Source: Chryseobacterium indologenes
Lineage (GTDB): Bacteria > Bacteroidota > Bacteroidia > Flavobacteriales > Weeksellaceae
Direction of reading: 5' to 3'
Length of the DNA: 64,000 nt
NCBI GenBank assembly: GCA_002439165.1
Contig: DJTE01000039.1
Location: forward strand, 1 to 64,000
In this document: piece after piece, positions 1 to 8,487 of the stretch
Layout: each line of letters opens with the position of its first letter
How positions within the stretch are numbered: position 1 is the first letter of the stretch
Position numbers and translations under genes: made by a program
The notes under the pieces: model-generated
The model's input: the letters and a program-made list of their open reading frames with translations, nothing else
Told to the model about the DNA's origin: nothing
Database searches by the model: none

Positions 1-2
1 AT

Positions 3-532
3 GAAGCGTGGGTTTTAACCATTAGCTTCATCAGTTACGAAGTCGCATAGCTTTGTTCACTCAAAATCAGCATTCTCAAAAATAATCTTTGCATTAATTT
101 TTTCTCAAAACAAATCCTGTTAATCCAACAGAGCAAAAAATCTGCTTGATCTGCATGATCAGCGAGAAAAATAAGAATAGATGGGTAAGGTTTTTTCCAA
201 TGCAAAGTGTCAACTTATAGGCAATAGTGATTTTAAGGGAGCAAAGAGTAGAATCAACTGCGTTGATTCGCTGAAGCGTGGGTTTTAACCATGAGCTTCA
301 TCAGCTACAAAGTCGCATAGCTTTGTTCACTCAAAATCAGCATTCTCAAAAATAATCTTTGCATTAATTTTTTTCAAAACAAAATCCAGCAGAGCAAAAA
401 ATCTGCTTGATCTGCATGATCAGCGAAAAAAATAAGAATAGATGGGTAAGGTTTTTTCCAACGTAAGGTGCCAATTTATAGGCAATACTGATTTTAAGGG
501 AGCAAAGAGTAGAATCAACTGCGTTAATTCGC
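3..532. repeat. Tandem duplication of a ~270-bp intergenic repeat
   Basis: Two head-to-tail copies, about 3-272 and 273-532, open with the same GAAGCGTGGGTTTTAACC and end with AGAGTAGAATCAACTGCGTT. The second copy is about 10 bp shorter because part of the stretch near 115-130 is missing. Each carries an AATCTGCTTGATCTGCATGA core. A related core, inverted, occurs in the repeat array at 15938-16800. No plausible open reading frame is present. The 1-682 interval holds nothing else I can name. Confidence 0.85.
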
Positions 533-589
533 TGAAGCTGTGGATTAGCCTTCGGCTGTTTTCATTTATAAATAATTGATTACAGCTGA

Positions 590-670
590 AAAAGATAGCT
601 GAAAATCTTTGATTTTCTTACGCCCTAAAAGTATCATCGTTAAATCTTGCGCCATCGCGTTAAGTCAACA
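590..670. repeat. Fragment of the dispersed intergenic element
   Basis: The sequence around 599-635 (GCTGAAAATCTTTGATTTTC, then TTACGCCCTAAAAG) matches the opening of each unit of the 15938-16800 array (GCTGAAAATCTCTGATTTTC, then TTGCGTCTTAAAAG). The following AAATCTTGCGCCATCGCGTT matches the array's later AAATCTTAGTGCCTTTTGCG. It is a diverged single copy lying next to a different tandem repeat. No function is evident. Confidence 0.6.
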
Positions 671-682
671 AAAATGTAGGTC

Positions 683-1717
683 TTATTTCTTCTGTGAAAC
701 AATAAAATCTACCATCTGATCCACCATTTGGTCCAGATAGGCTTTATCAGTTGTAGAAAAACTATGTACGCCATTATCAATAACAATTAATGATGTCTGA
801 ACTTTTGCTCTTGTCAGTTTCCTGTGCAGCTTTTTAGATTGGTTTAAAGGAACGACCTTATCTTTATTTCCCTGTATAATCAAGGTGGGAACCCCGCCGG
901 AAACAAAATTAACGGGTGATATGGTTTTAAGATATCCGATTGCCTTCTGCTGATCTTTATTGATGTCGTATCCTGATAATCCTTTTACCAGATTCTGCTG
1001 CAGGCTGATAATCTTTTTTGAGATCATTCCGATCATAGCAACCGGGATAGTACCTGCGCTGGTATGAAAAAGCTTGTTAAGATCCGCAGGACCGTAATGA
1101 TCAATTACATAATTCACTTTTGCAGAATAGGATGAAAGTTCCGGACTGCCGGTATAAGTGGTATCAGGAGTATAAGCGGCAAGCAGAGAAAGGTGCGCTC
1201 CTGCTGAAGCTCCGAAAAGTCCGATATTATTGACATCAAAATTATATTTTTCCGCATTTTTCCGTACCCATCTTACCGCATCTTTAGTATCTTCCAATGG
1301 CAGGGGGAAATGGGTGTTGTCATTCAGAAGAGTGTAATTAATACTGATAACAGCATATTGCCTGGCCATCAGTTTCTGAATGGTATTTTCAACATAGTTA
1401 TCAGCATGGATCGTTTTATCACCTTCTATCCATCCGCCTCCGTGAACGTAGATTAAGACTGGAAGCCGGTCCGCAGAAGTATTTTTAGGAATATAAAGAT
1501 CTAATGCAACGGGACTTCCTTTTCTATTGATTTTGTAAACAATATCTTCAGAAACCGCTGCTACTTGCGGAAGTAAAGAACTCTTTACTCGGGGAGCCTG
1601 AGTTGGGGACTGTGAAAAACTCTGTGAAAAAAAATAATTGGAAAAACTTAAAAATAAAATAAAAAACAGGTTTGTAAAAAACCTGTAAACTGATATGTTG
1701 TTAATTGTTGAATACAT
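683..1717 (-). CDS. Exported alpha/beta hydrolase (esterase/lipase, BD-FAE-like)
   Basis: A 344-residue alpha/beta-hydrolase fold enzyme. The oxyanion-hole motif HGGGW is at residues 92-96, the nucleophile elbow GASAG places Ser171, and the acid and base are probably Asp286 (GNKD) and His318 (GVHSF). This is the hormone-sensitive-lipase/BD-FAE type arrangement, so a carboxylester hydrolase acting on small esters is likely. A hydrophobic N-terminal stretch (about residues 10-32) indicates export to the periplasm or envelope. The gene ends about 25 bp from the DUF3037 gene and is probably transcribed with the minus-strand genes upstream of it. The substrate cannot be told from sequence. Confidence 0.85.
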   Translation of the reverse strand: MYSTINNISVYRFFTNLFFILFLSFSNYFFSQSFSQSPTQAPRVKSSLLPQVAAVSEDIVYKINRKGSPVALDLYIPKNTSADRLPVLIYVHGGGWIEGDKTIHADNYVENTIQKLMARQYAVISINYTLLNDNTHFPLPLEDTKDAVRWVRKNAEKYNFDVNNIGLFGASAGAHLSLLAAYTPDTTYTGSPELSSYSAKVNYVIDHYGPADLNKLFHTSAGTIPVAMIGMISKKIISLQQNLVKGLSGYDINKDQQKAIGYLKTISPVNFVSGGVPTLIIQGNKDKVVPLNQSKKLHRKLTRAKVQTSLIVIDNGVHSFSTTDKAYLDQMVDQMVDFIVSQKK

Positions 1718-1741
1718 AATAAACTTTTTTTAAGGAATGTG

Positions 1742-2125
1742 TTATTTTACTAACTCCTCAAAAAGCTTACCAAAAGTAATCTCCAGATCCTTTGATTTTC
1801 CGGGATGGGGTCTGGAAGTCTGTACCACGGAACTCCTCACAGCTGTCAGCCAGCGGAAACGTTCAGGAATGTCCAGAAGAGCGATTGGTCCGCCATCTTT
1901 GTCGCCTTCAGCAATTTTTTTAAAGCTTTCAAGATTCTGGATAATATCGTCATAATCGAGTTTGCTGTGCATCAGTCTGAATTTATCAGGACACAGATAG
2001 AATTCCACGCGGATGAATTTCTCTTTTTTGGAAAACATGACAAGCCCGATATTAAAAAATTCCTCTCTTTCAACCTTAGGCACCAGGCGTATTACAGCGT
2101 ATTCGTATATTTTATCCTCTTGCAT
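1742..2125 (-). CDS. DUF3037 family protein
   Basis: A 127-residue protein resembling the DUF3037 family. It opens with an EYAVIRLVPKVEREEFFNIG stretch typical of that family. It has no signal peptide or membrane segment, so it is cytoplasmic. Its start lies 14 bp inside the end of the HipA-like kinase gene, which argues for translational coupling and a joint role. In other Bacteroidota these two families are commonly adjacent (recalled, not searched). The molecular function is unknown. Confidence 0.7.
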   Translation of the reverse strand: MQEDKIYEYAVIRLVPKVEREEFFNIGLVMFSKKEKFIRVEFYLCPDKFRLMHSKLDYDDIIQNLESFKKIAEGDKDGGPIALLDIPERFRWLTAVRSSVVQTSRPHPGKSKDLEITFGKLFEELVK

Positions 2126-2885
2126 TTTTGGCTTCGTTTAGAAAGATTTGGGAATTTTCCAGTCTTGTCTTCATAAACCGGAAGTAGATTTCACGGATCT
2201 GGTCAGGAGTTTCCTCTGCATCATTCCAATGCAGCCAGTCTTCCGGGATCAGATTAACGATGTCTCTGAAAAGTGTGTCATTCAGTACGGTATGGGCAAA
2301 TGCATCCGCTTCGTCAAGCATTTTGGCCTTTGGAAGCAGCACATGGTCTTTTACATATTTAAAAGGTGTTTTGGCTGCCGCATCAAAATTCTGCCAAGAG
2401 TGATGGAAGTAAAAAGAAGCTCCATTGTCAATTACCCAAAGTTCTTTGTGCCACATCAGGAGATTGGTATTCCTGAATGTTCTGTCGATATTCGTAATAA
2501 ACGCGTCCAGCCATACAATTTTGGAGGCCAGAAGCGGATCGATCTTCACGCCGGGATCATAAGCAATAGAGCCGGAAAGATAATGAAGACCCAGATTCAG
2601 GCCTTCTGAAAATTTCAAAAGATCCTGGATTTCCTCATCGGCTTCTGTTCTTCCGAAATCTACGTCAAGGTTTACCAGTACCAGTTCGGGGATCTTCAGT
2701 CCCAGAGCTTCGGTAATCTTTCCACCTAAAAGTTCAGAGATCAGCATCTTTACCCCGTGGCCTGCACCACGGAATTTCAGTACATATTTAAAATCATCGT
2801 CAGCTTCTGCCAAAGCAGGAAGAGAGCCGCCTTCCCTCAGAGGAAGGATGTAACGCATCACGGTTACCGTTCTTAAATCCAGCAT
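2112..2885 (-). CDS. HipA-like kinase-fold protein
   Basis: A 257-residue protein with the core motifs of HipA-type kinases. A possible ATP-anchoring lysine is K37 in YVLKFRG. The catalytic-loop-like DAFITNIDR sits at 127-135, with Asn139/Asn141 following in NTNLL, and a DFG-like Asp153 is in WVIDNGASF. Classical HipA is about 440 residues and has an N-subdomain; this short form lacks it and has no HipB-like antitoxin beside it. Its partner is the overlapping DUF3037 gene. A kinase or pseudokinase role is inferred from the motifs; the substrate is unknown. It should not be called a toxin on this evidence. Confidence 0.7.
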   Translation of the reverse strand: MLDLRTVTVMRYILPLREGGSLPALAEADDDFKYVLKFRGAGHGVKMLISELLGGKITEALGLKIPELVLVNLDVDFGRTEADEEIQDLLKFSEGLNLGLHYLSGSIAYDPGVKIDPLLASKIVWLDAFITNIDRTFRNTNLLMWHKELWVIDNGASFYFHHSWQNFDAAAKTPFKYVKDHVLLPKAKMLDEADAFAHTVLNDTLFRDIVNLIPEDWLHWNDAEETPDQIREIYFRFMKTRLENSQIFLNEAKNARG

Positions 2886-2900
2886 ACCGCAAAAATAAGC

Positions 2901-4154
2901 TTATTTTTTTAGAATCTTTTTAGTGAATTCTGTTTCTCCCGCTTTATATTTTAACAGGTAAACTCCGGAAGAAAGATGATTCAGCGGAATGGTATATCCG
3001 GAACCCGTTTTTTCGAGTCTGTACCGGAGTATCCGTCCGGCAGCATCTGTGAATGAGATCACTGTAATTTTTCTATCGGTAACAATGCTGATGAAATCCT
3101 GTGCCGGATTCGGGTAAATATCAATGGGAGTTACTTTCTGCTCCTGTGTTCCGAGCGTCTGAACGTTTACAGATTTTATTTTAGTTGAATTTTTACTGCA
3201 TGCGTTGGTAGTGAGGCTTACCTGGTAATTTCCTGTTGAATTATAAGTGTGCTGGGGATTTTCCAGTGTTGAGGTGGTTCCGTCTCCGAAATTCCAGAGA
3301 AAAGAAGTCGCACTTTGCGTTTGGTTGGTGAACTGTACTGAACTTCCGGATATCTCATAGACAAACCGTGTAGGGAGATCATTGGTATTGATAAACCATG
3401 TTTGCAATCCGTTGAAAACTATATTTTTTGTAATGCTTTTTATAGCCTGCGATTCGGCGGGGGTAAGATTGCCATTATAAGACACCAGTTCCGGATCCTT
3501 CTTGAATATCAGGGTGTAGAAAGTATAAGCTGCGGCCATTGAGCCTAAATAGCTTGGGTGTGATCCGTCTGAAGAGTAGAGTTCCATTTGGGGATGCAGC
3601 TGCCGGATTGCTCTCCATACTTTACCGACGGGAGAAACAAGGCTCTCGTTATGTCCGGCCATTTCTGTATACCGGGCAGAGATCAGGTCATCCATTCCCT
3701 CATAGGTACATACGGCTGTATTGCCGTTGGCACAGTTGGTTGCATCTCCGTTTTTGTAGCCCCACGTCATGAAAAATATGGGATTTCCGCAGGGGTTGGT
3801 ATTTTTGGTCAGGTCTGCAAGCTGTTTTGCATAAGGAAACATTTCATTTTGTATGAATGAATCCGGGAAAGAGGGAATCTGGCTCTGTTCCTGTAAGACC
3901 ACATAATCCCAGTTTCCCTGGCTGATTACTGAGGTAACGGCTGGGTTTTCTGCATGCTGCTTCAGCCGGGATCCACCTGGGGTATAGCTTTCATAAGCTA
4001 ATTGATCTCCGGCAGATGCTGCAATAAGTTTTACCAGTTCCGGCATATTATTGGTGTAAGTGTAACTGTTTCCCACAAAGAAAACTCTTTTTACATTTTG
4101 GCTGAAGATGAAAGAAAATGAAATCAAAAATAAAAGAAGTAGTGATTTTTTCAT
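2901..4154 (-). CDS. Secreted SGNH-type hydrolase with PKD domain and T9SS sorting tail
   Basis: A 417-residue exported protein. A signal peptide covers about residues 1-19. The SGNH-hydrolase-like region (about 20-255) starts with VGNSYT, giving Ser30 as nucleophile, and ends with the DGSH block, giving Asp196 and His199. A PKD domain follows (about 270-332, with the WNFGDGTT signature). The C-terminal 75 residues form a type A T9SS sorting domain beginning IDIYPNPAQD. The protein is therefore predicted to cross the outer membrane by type IX secretion and stay on the surface or in the medium as an esterase or deacetylase. The substrate is unknown. Confidence 0.8.
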   Translation of the reverse strand: MKKSLLLLFLISFSFIFSQNVKRVFFVGNSYTYTNNMPELVKLIAASAGDQLAYESYTPGGSRLKQHAENPAVTSVISQGNWDYVVLQEQSQIPSFPDSFIQNEMFPYAKQLADLTKNTNPCGNPIFFMTWGYKNGDATNCANGNTAVCTYEGMDDLISARYTEMAGHNESLVSPVGKVWRAIRQLHPQMELYSSDGSHPSYLGSMAAAYTFYTLIFKKDPELVSYNGNLTPAESQAIKSITKNIVFNGLQTWFINTNDLPTRFVYEISGSSVQFTNQTQSATSFLWNFGDGTTSTLENPQHTYNSTGNYQVSLTTNACSKNSTKIKSVNVQTLGTQEQKVTPIDIYPNPAQDFISIVTDRKITVISFTDAAGRILRYRLEKTGSGYTIPLNHLSSGVYLLKYKAGETEFTKKILKK

Positions 4155-4226
4155 ATATTTAGATTAGAGTGAATATTGCAAATATAACTGTTATTCAAAA
4201 TACAGTAAACAAAATGTTTTATTTTT

Positions 4227-5069
4227 ATGAAATTGACAAAAGATCTTAATGTGAAGCTGGAAAATCCTGAGACCAAAACATTTCTGGCCGATGCTTTTTA
4301 TCCTGAAACTGATGAAAAGTTACCGCTGGTCATTTTTGTTCACGGCTATAAAGGTTATAAAGACTGGGGAGCCTGGAATCTGATGGCTGAGAAGTTTGCA
4401 GAAGCCGGTTTTTTCTTTGTGAAATTTAATTTTTCACATAACGGTACAACGGTTGATGATCCCCGTCATTTTGCCGACCTGGAAGCCTTTGGAAATAATA
4501 ATTATTCTAAAGAACTTTCTGATCTGGGTGTTGTCATCGATTATTTTAGTCATCATCCTAAAGTGGATGACCAGAAGATCATTCTGATGGGACACAGCAG
4601 GGGAGGGGGAATTTCCATTGTGAAAACGTATGAAGACGAAAGGATCAATGCGCTGATTACTCTTGCCAGTGTAGATACACTCGAACGTTTCCCGACAGAT
4701 GAAGCTCTTGAAAGCTGGAAGAAAAACGGAGTATATTATGTCCTGAACGGACGTACCAGACAGGAAATGCCCCATTATTACCAGTTTTACGAAGATTTCG
4801 AGAAGAATATCCACCGTTTCGATGTGGAAATGGCAACTGAAATGGCCAAAGCCTACATGCTTATCATTCACGGCACAGATGATGAAAGTGTCGGAGTGAA
4901 GGATGCTGAACATCTTCATATTCTTAATCCTAATTCCGAACTCTTTCTGGTAGATCATGCAGATCATACTTTCGGATCAAAAGAACCCTGGACTGAAAAT
5001 ATTCTCCCGGAAAACCTGAATACCGTTACAGAAAAATGTATTGATTTTATTAAGAAAACCATAAAATAG
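4227..5069 (+). CDS. Cytoplasmic alpha/beta hydrolase (dienelactone-hydrolase-like)
   Basis: A 280-residue alpha/beta hydrolase with no signal peptide. The HGYKGYKDWG segment near residue 39 supplies the oxyanion region and GHSRGG gives Ser124 as nucleophile. HGTDDE supplies the acid at about 218-219 and DHADHTFG gives His247. The layout is that of dienelactone-hydrolase/acylamino-acyl-hydrolase-like proteins. It is divergent from the SGNH protein and precedes a small lipoprotein gene on the same strand after about 66 bp. The substrate is unknown. Confidence 0.8.
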   Translation: MKLTKDLNVKLENPETKTFLADAFYPETDEKLPLVIFVHGYKGYKDWGAWNLMAEKFAEAGFFFVKFNFSHNGTTVDDPRHFADLEAFGNNNYSKELSDLGVVIDYFSHHPKVDDQKIILMGHSRGGGISIVKTYEDERINALITLASVDTLERFPTDEALESWKKNGVYYVLNGRTRQEMPHYYQFYEDFEKNIHRFDVEMATEMAKAYMLIIHGTDDESVGVKDAEHLHILNPNSELFLVDHADHTFGSKEPWTENILPENLNTVTEKCIDFIKKTIK

Positions 5070-5135
5070 CATTCGTCTGGAACAAAGTTTGAAGCTATAC
5101 ACAAAAAAATATTAATCACCCTATTGAACGTAATT

Positions 5136-5579
5136 ATGAATAAACTAATGGTAGTTGCAGCAGCGTTTTCATTGCTGGCGGCTGTTTCATGTAAAAAAGA
5201 AATCCCTGAGGCTGCCCCGGTTGAAACCGTTAAAGAAGTTGTGCCGGCACAAAATATCCTGACCAGAAATGTTGGGAAATATCCCACTGATATCAAGCTG
5301 TTTGAGGATAAAGACTTAACCGACAGGCTTAAAAAGCTAATGGGAGCCGATTATGATGAGATGGTTAAAAATTTTAACGTGGTAAGTCCTGTCAAGGCCG
5401 AAAATGAAGTATACAGAGCCAACGGATGCATGCAGCACAATTGCCCGGGATATTATGCATTCATTTATTTTGATGCTAAAAATGATAATCTGAATGTTCT
5501 TATAGACAGAGATGGAAAAGTAAAGGAATATGCAGAAAAAGGAAAAATAGAAATCAGCGAGGAACTGAAAACAAGATAA
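5136..5579 (+). CDS. Small lipoprotein with a CxxHxC motif (possible Ivy-like)
   Basis: A 147-residue lipoprotein with a signal peptide and a lipobox ending at Cys19 (LAAVSCKK). The ATG at 5136 is chosen over an in-frame TTG 12 bp upstream because it gives a normal signal peptide. The mature part contains NGCMQHNC (Cys98, His101, Cys103), followed by a beta-strand-like YYAFIYFD and a strand that would read as part of a small sandwich. This recalls the CKPHDC motif of Ivy-type lysozyme inhibitors, but the match is by eye and weak. Otherwise it is an unrecognised envelope lipoprotein. Confidence 0.7.
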   Translation: MNKLMVVAAAFSLLAAVSCKKEIPEAAPVETVKEVVPAQNILTRNVGKYPTDIKLFEDKDLTDRLKKLMGADYDEMVKNFNVVSPVKAENEVYRANGCMQHNCPGYYAFIYFDAKNDNLNVLIDRDGKVKEYAEKGKIEISEELKTR

Positions 5580-5615
5580 ACAGCTTATTCATTTAGCCGA
5601 AAGGAATATTCTATA

Positions 5616-5650
5616 AAAAAGGAGTGAAAAGTTCATTTTTACTCCTTTTT
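5616..5650. terminator. Bidirectional terminator
   Basis: AAAAAGGAGTGAAAA pairs with TTTTTACTCCTTTTT across a 5-nt loop, with one G-T wobble. The hairpin has A-rich and T-rich flanks, so it can work both ways. It separates the lipoprotein gene (plus) from the flavin reductase gene (minus). Confidence 0.8.
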
Positions 5651-5669
5651 GTATTTAAAATCAACCTGA

Positions 5670-6491
5670 TTATTTGGTTAAGATTTTCCAGGCTTCTTCA
5701 ATTTTACTTTCCAGAAGTAATTTCTGAGCATCGGCATGGATATTTTCATCGGCATGGAAATCCCCGGAAGGAAGTACTTCCGTATTGGCGAGCATTCCCA
5801 GGTCGTTTCCTGTAAATACTTTACTGTACTTGATGGTGTCAGGCAGAAGATCAAATCCTATTCCTTTGGTCACCAGTGGTTTCGGGACTTCGAAAAGACT
5901 GTTTTCATTGCTTCTGGAATACCAGTTGCTTCCTAATCTTGCCACCATATCCAGTTTTGCCTGATCCAGGTTTCCGGCTTCATTCAGGTATTCTTCCCTG
6001 ATATGGATTTTCTGAACTTCGCAGATCACCAGATTTCCGGCACCGCCCTGATCTCCCAGAGACTTTACTTCTAAAACTTTACATTCAAAATTAACAGGGC
6101 ATTCTTCAATCAGTTTGGGTTTCACCAGATCTGCGTCTTTCATCGTAAGACCGGATTTCACAAACTCATTTACTCCTGTCTCATATTCCGTAGAAGCTAA
6201 TGAAATTTGCTGTACAATGGGAAAGTTAACGGTCCCAATAACGACTTCCTGAACTTCCAGAACATTTTCCAGCGTATGTTTCGTGGTATTATCGCGCACT
6301 CTTCTTGAAGGTGAAAAGATCAGTACCGGAGGAACCGTACTGAACATATTAAAGAAACTGAATGGAGATAAATTGATATTTCCGTCCTTATCTACCGTAG
6401 AGGCCAGTGCAATAGGACGAGGCGATACGGCAGTCTGCATAATGGTCTGCAGCTGAACGGGGGTTATTTCGGAGGGGATTACTGTTTTCAT
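5670..6491 (-). CDS. Flavin reductase family protein
   Basis: A 273-residue protein of the flavin reductase-like (FMN-binding split-barrel) family. The N-terminal part contains SPRPIALASTVDKDGNIN and SPFSFFNMFS, the usual FMN-binding signature. It is soluble and predicted to bind FMN and to serve as a reductase or oxygenase partner. It lies downstream of fahA on the same strand, separated by about 150 bp that includes a perfect inverted repeat, so cotranscription is possible but probably attenuated. A role in aromatic amino acid catabolism is suggested only by position. Confidence 0.8.
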   Translation of the reverse strand: MKTVIPSEITPVQLQTIMQTAVSPRPIALASTVDKDGNINLSPFSFFNMFSTVPPVLIFSPSRRVRDNTTKHTLENVLEVQEVVIGTVNFPIVQQISLASTEYETGVNEFVKSGLTMKDADLVKPKLIEECPVNFECKVLEVKSLGDQGGAGNLVICEVQKIHIREEYLNEAGNLDQAKLDMVARLGSNWYSRSNENSLFEVPKPLVTKGIGFDLLPDTIKYSKVFTGNDLGMLANTEVLPSGDFHADENIHADAQKLLLESKIEEAWKILTK

Positions 6492-6583
6492 TTTTTATTT
6501 TTAACCACTTAAGCTTAACCACAAAAGGCACAAAAGATTTTAAAGTGAAATTATTTTTTTCAATAATAAAAATGCATTTCACT

Positions 6584-6616
6584 AAACCTTATAGGTTTTT
6601 AAAACCTATAAGGTTT
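6584..6616. terminator. Perfect 16-bp inverted repeat after fahA
   Basis: Arms AAACCTTATAGGTTTT (6584-6599) and its exact complement (6601-6616) are separated by one base. The site lies between fahA and the flavin reductase gene and could end or attenuate transcription. AAACCTATAAGGTTT palindromes of this sort are common between genes in this group (recalled), so it may instead be a dispersed repeat. Confidence 0.55.
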
Positions 6617-6639
6617 CATTTTAAGTGTTTATTTTAAGA

Positions 6640-7887
6640 TTATACCGTTGGAATAATTTTTCCGCTTACTTCACCAAATCCCACTCTCACACCATCTTTT
6701 TCAGCCCATGCTTTCATAGTAACGGTATCGTTGTCTTCTATGAATTTTCTTTCTTCACCGTTGCTTAATGATAAAGGGTTCTGACCTCTCCATGTCAGTT
6801 CCATCATAGAACCGAAAGATTTAGGGTCACTTCCTGAAATGGTACCGCTGGCATACATATCACCGACTTCCACGTTACATCCGTTTACGGTATGGTGAGC
6901 CAGCTGTTGGGTCATACTCCAGTACATGTGTTTGTAGTTGCTTTCGCAGATCAGGTTTTCTTCGCCGTTTTCAGGCTGAAGGTATACTTCAAGGTTGATG
7001 TCGTAATTTTTATCCCCATCAATTTTCAGATAATCCAATACTTCAGGATCCTGTACCGGAGAAGCGGTTCTGAACGGTTCCAGTGCTTCAAGGGTAACTA
7101 CCCACGGAGAAATTGATGAGCCGAAGTTTTTAGCAAGGAAAGGCCCAAGCGGAACATATTCCCAGGCCTGAATATCTCTTGCAGACCAGTCGTTGAAAAC
7201 CACCATTCCGAAAATGGCATCTTCAGCATCTTTTGTGGAAATACTTTCTCCCATCTCTGTATTTTTGCTGACGATGAATGCCATTTCCAGTTCAAAATCA
7301 AGCTGTTTGCACGGTCCGAAAACGGGCTTATCGGCATCTGCGGGCTTCATCTGACCTTTCGGACGGTTGATTTCTGTTCCTGAAACTACGATAGAGGAAG
7401 CTCTTCCGTGATAGCCTACCGGAAGGTGTTTCCAGTTGGGAAGAAGAGCATTGGCAGGATCGCGGAACATTTTACCTACATTGGTAGCATGTTCGATGCT
7501 GCTGTAAAAATCCGTGTAATTCGGGATGTGCACGGGCATCATCATTTTTACTTTATCAAGATCGTAGAATGCATCTTCAATAGTTTTTTCATCTTTAGAT
7601 AAAGTGGAGCCTTCGAGAAGAAGTTCCTGGATTCTGGTACGTACCGCATTGGTAACCGGCTTTCCCAGTTCAATAAATTCGTTCAGGGTATAGGCTTCAA
7701 AAACATTGTCGTCTAAACCTTCAATGTCTTCAAAATAGCCCAGATCATACAGGGTTGCGAGATCAATGACCTGATCTCCGATTCTGGTGCAGCAACCGAT
7801 ATATTCTTTATTAAAAACAGTTACTCCGAAAGGAATATTATGGATGGAAAAGTCCGAACTCGGGGAATATTCTACAAATGATTTCAT
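6640..7887 (-). CDS. fahA: Fumarylacetoacetase
   Basis: A 415-residue fumarylacetoacetate hydrolase, which cleaves fumarylacetoacetate to fumarate and acetoacetate in the last step of tyrosine breakdown. The metal and active-site residues known from the mouse enzyme fall at the same numbers here: Asp126, His133 and Arg142 in the TDFYSSIEHATN block, Glu199 and Glu201 in DFELEMAF, and Asp233 in FNDWSARD. The length is normal for the family and there is no signal peptide. It lies in a minus-strand run with hppD, and hmgA is about 4 kb away. The maleylacetoacetate isomerase expected between HmgA and FahA is not in this window. Confidence 0.95.
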   Translation of the reverse strand: MKSFVEYSPSSDFSIHNIPFGVTVFNKEYIGCCTRIGDQVIDLATLYDLGYFEDIEGLDDNVFEAYTLNEFIELGKPVTNAVRTRIQELLLEGSTLSKDEKTIEDAFYDLDKVKMMMPVHIPNYTDFYSSIEHATNVGKMFRDPANALLPNWKHLPVGYHGRASSIVVSGTEINRPKGQMKPADADKPVFGPCKQLDFELEMAFIVSKNTEMGESISTKDAEDAIFGMVVFNDWSARDIQAWEYVPLGPFLAKNFGSSISPWVVTLEALEPFRTASPVQDPEVLDYLKIDGDKNYDINLEVYLQPENGEENLICESNYKHMYWSMTQQLAHHTVNGCNVEVGDMYASGTISGSDPKSFGSMMELTWRGQNPLSLSNGEERKFIEDNDTVTMKAWAEKDGVRVGFGEVSGKIIPTV

Positions 7888-7953
7888 ATGTTTGGATTTA
7901 AATTAAGGGATAAGAAAATAAGCGTAATGTTTTATTTTCTGCCGTGAGGGAAG

Positions 7954-8415
7954 TTACTTCTTCTTTTTTGAATAGGATTCTTCGTCTATCCAGCGGTCTT
8001 TGGTATTGATGTCAATAAGATACAGAATGTCTTTCTGTTTGGTCAGCAGCAGGGTTTTGGTTACCGGAATAGGAACTTTTGTATTTTCAAGCATATCTGC
8101 CCGCAGGGAAACAATATTCTTTTTTCTGACGATATCCCCGGTAAAAACATTGGAACTGCTTTCTCCGGTAGCTTTATCATCAAAAACCTCTACATATGTA
8201 GCCTGATTTCCTTTAATAATAATGAAATCTCTTTCCGTATGATCTGCCGCATCCTTAATGAAAACAAACTTCTTATTATCAATGTTTACATTTTCAAGGT
8301 GCTGGTTGATGCCTTTTCTTTCTTCTAGTCTGTTGAGAATCTCATTGATGGTTCCATATTGAGCTTTAAGGCCTAATGTACCCAGTAACAAAACTCCGAT
8401 TAAAAATTTCTTCAT
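7954..8415 (-). CDS. Small exported protein of unknown function
   Basis: A 153-residue protein. I place the start at the ATG giving MKKFLIGVLLLGTLGLKAQ, a clean signal peptide, rather than 48 bp further upstream. The mature part is charged, without cysteines or membrane segments, and reads like a small beta-rich periplasmic protein. It lies between fahA and hppD on the same strand, with gaps of 66 and 72 bp, so it may be expressed with them. I do not recognise its family. Confidence 0.65.
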   Translation of the reverse strand: MKKFLIGVLLLGTLGLKAQYGTINEILNRLEERKGINQHLENVNIDNKKFVFIKDAADHTERDFIIIKGNQATYVEVFDDKATGESSSNVFTGDIVRKKNIVSLRADMLENTKVPIPVTKTLLLTKQKDILYLIDINTKDRWIDEESYSKKKK

Positions 8416-8432
8416 GTAGTGTGTTTTATAAA

Positions 8433-8469
8433 AAAGTTTTGCCAGAACTCTGCATCCTGACAAAACTTT
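8433..8469 (-). terminator. Terminator after hppD
   Basis: On the minus strand AAAGTTTTGTCAG pairs with CTGGCAAAACTTT and is followed by a run of T residues. It lies between hppD and the small exported protein gene, so hppD can form its own transcript. Confidence 0.7.
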
Positions 8470-8487
8470 ATATGTTATATTGTTAAA

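Noticed and set aside
2112..2885. HipAB toxin-antitoxin pair
   Set aside because: There is no HTH-type HipB antitoxin; the partner is DUF3037 and the HipA-like protein lacks the N-subdomain.
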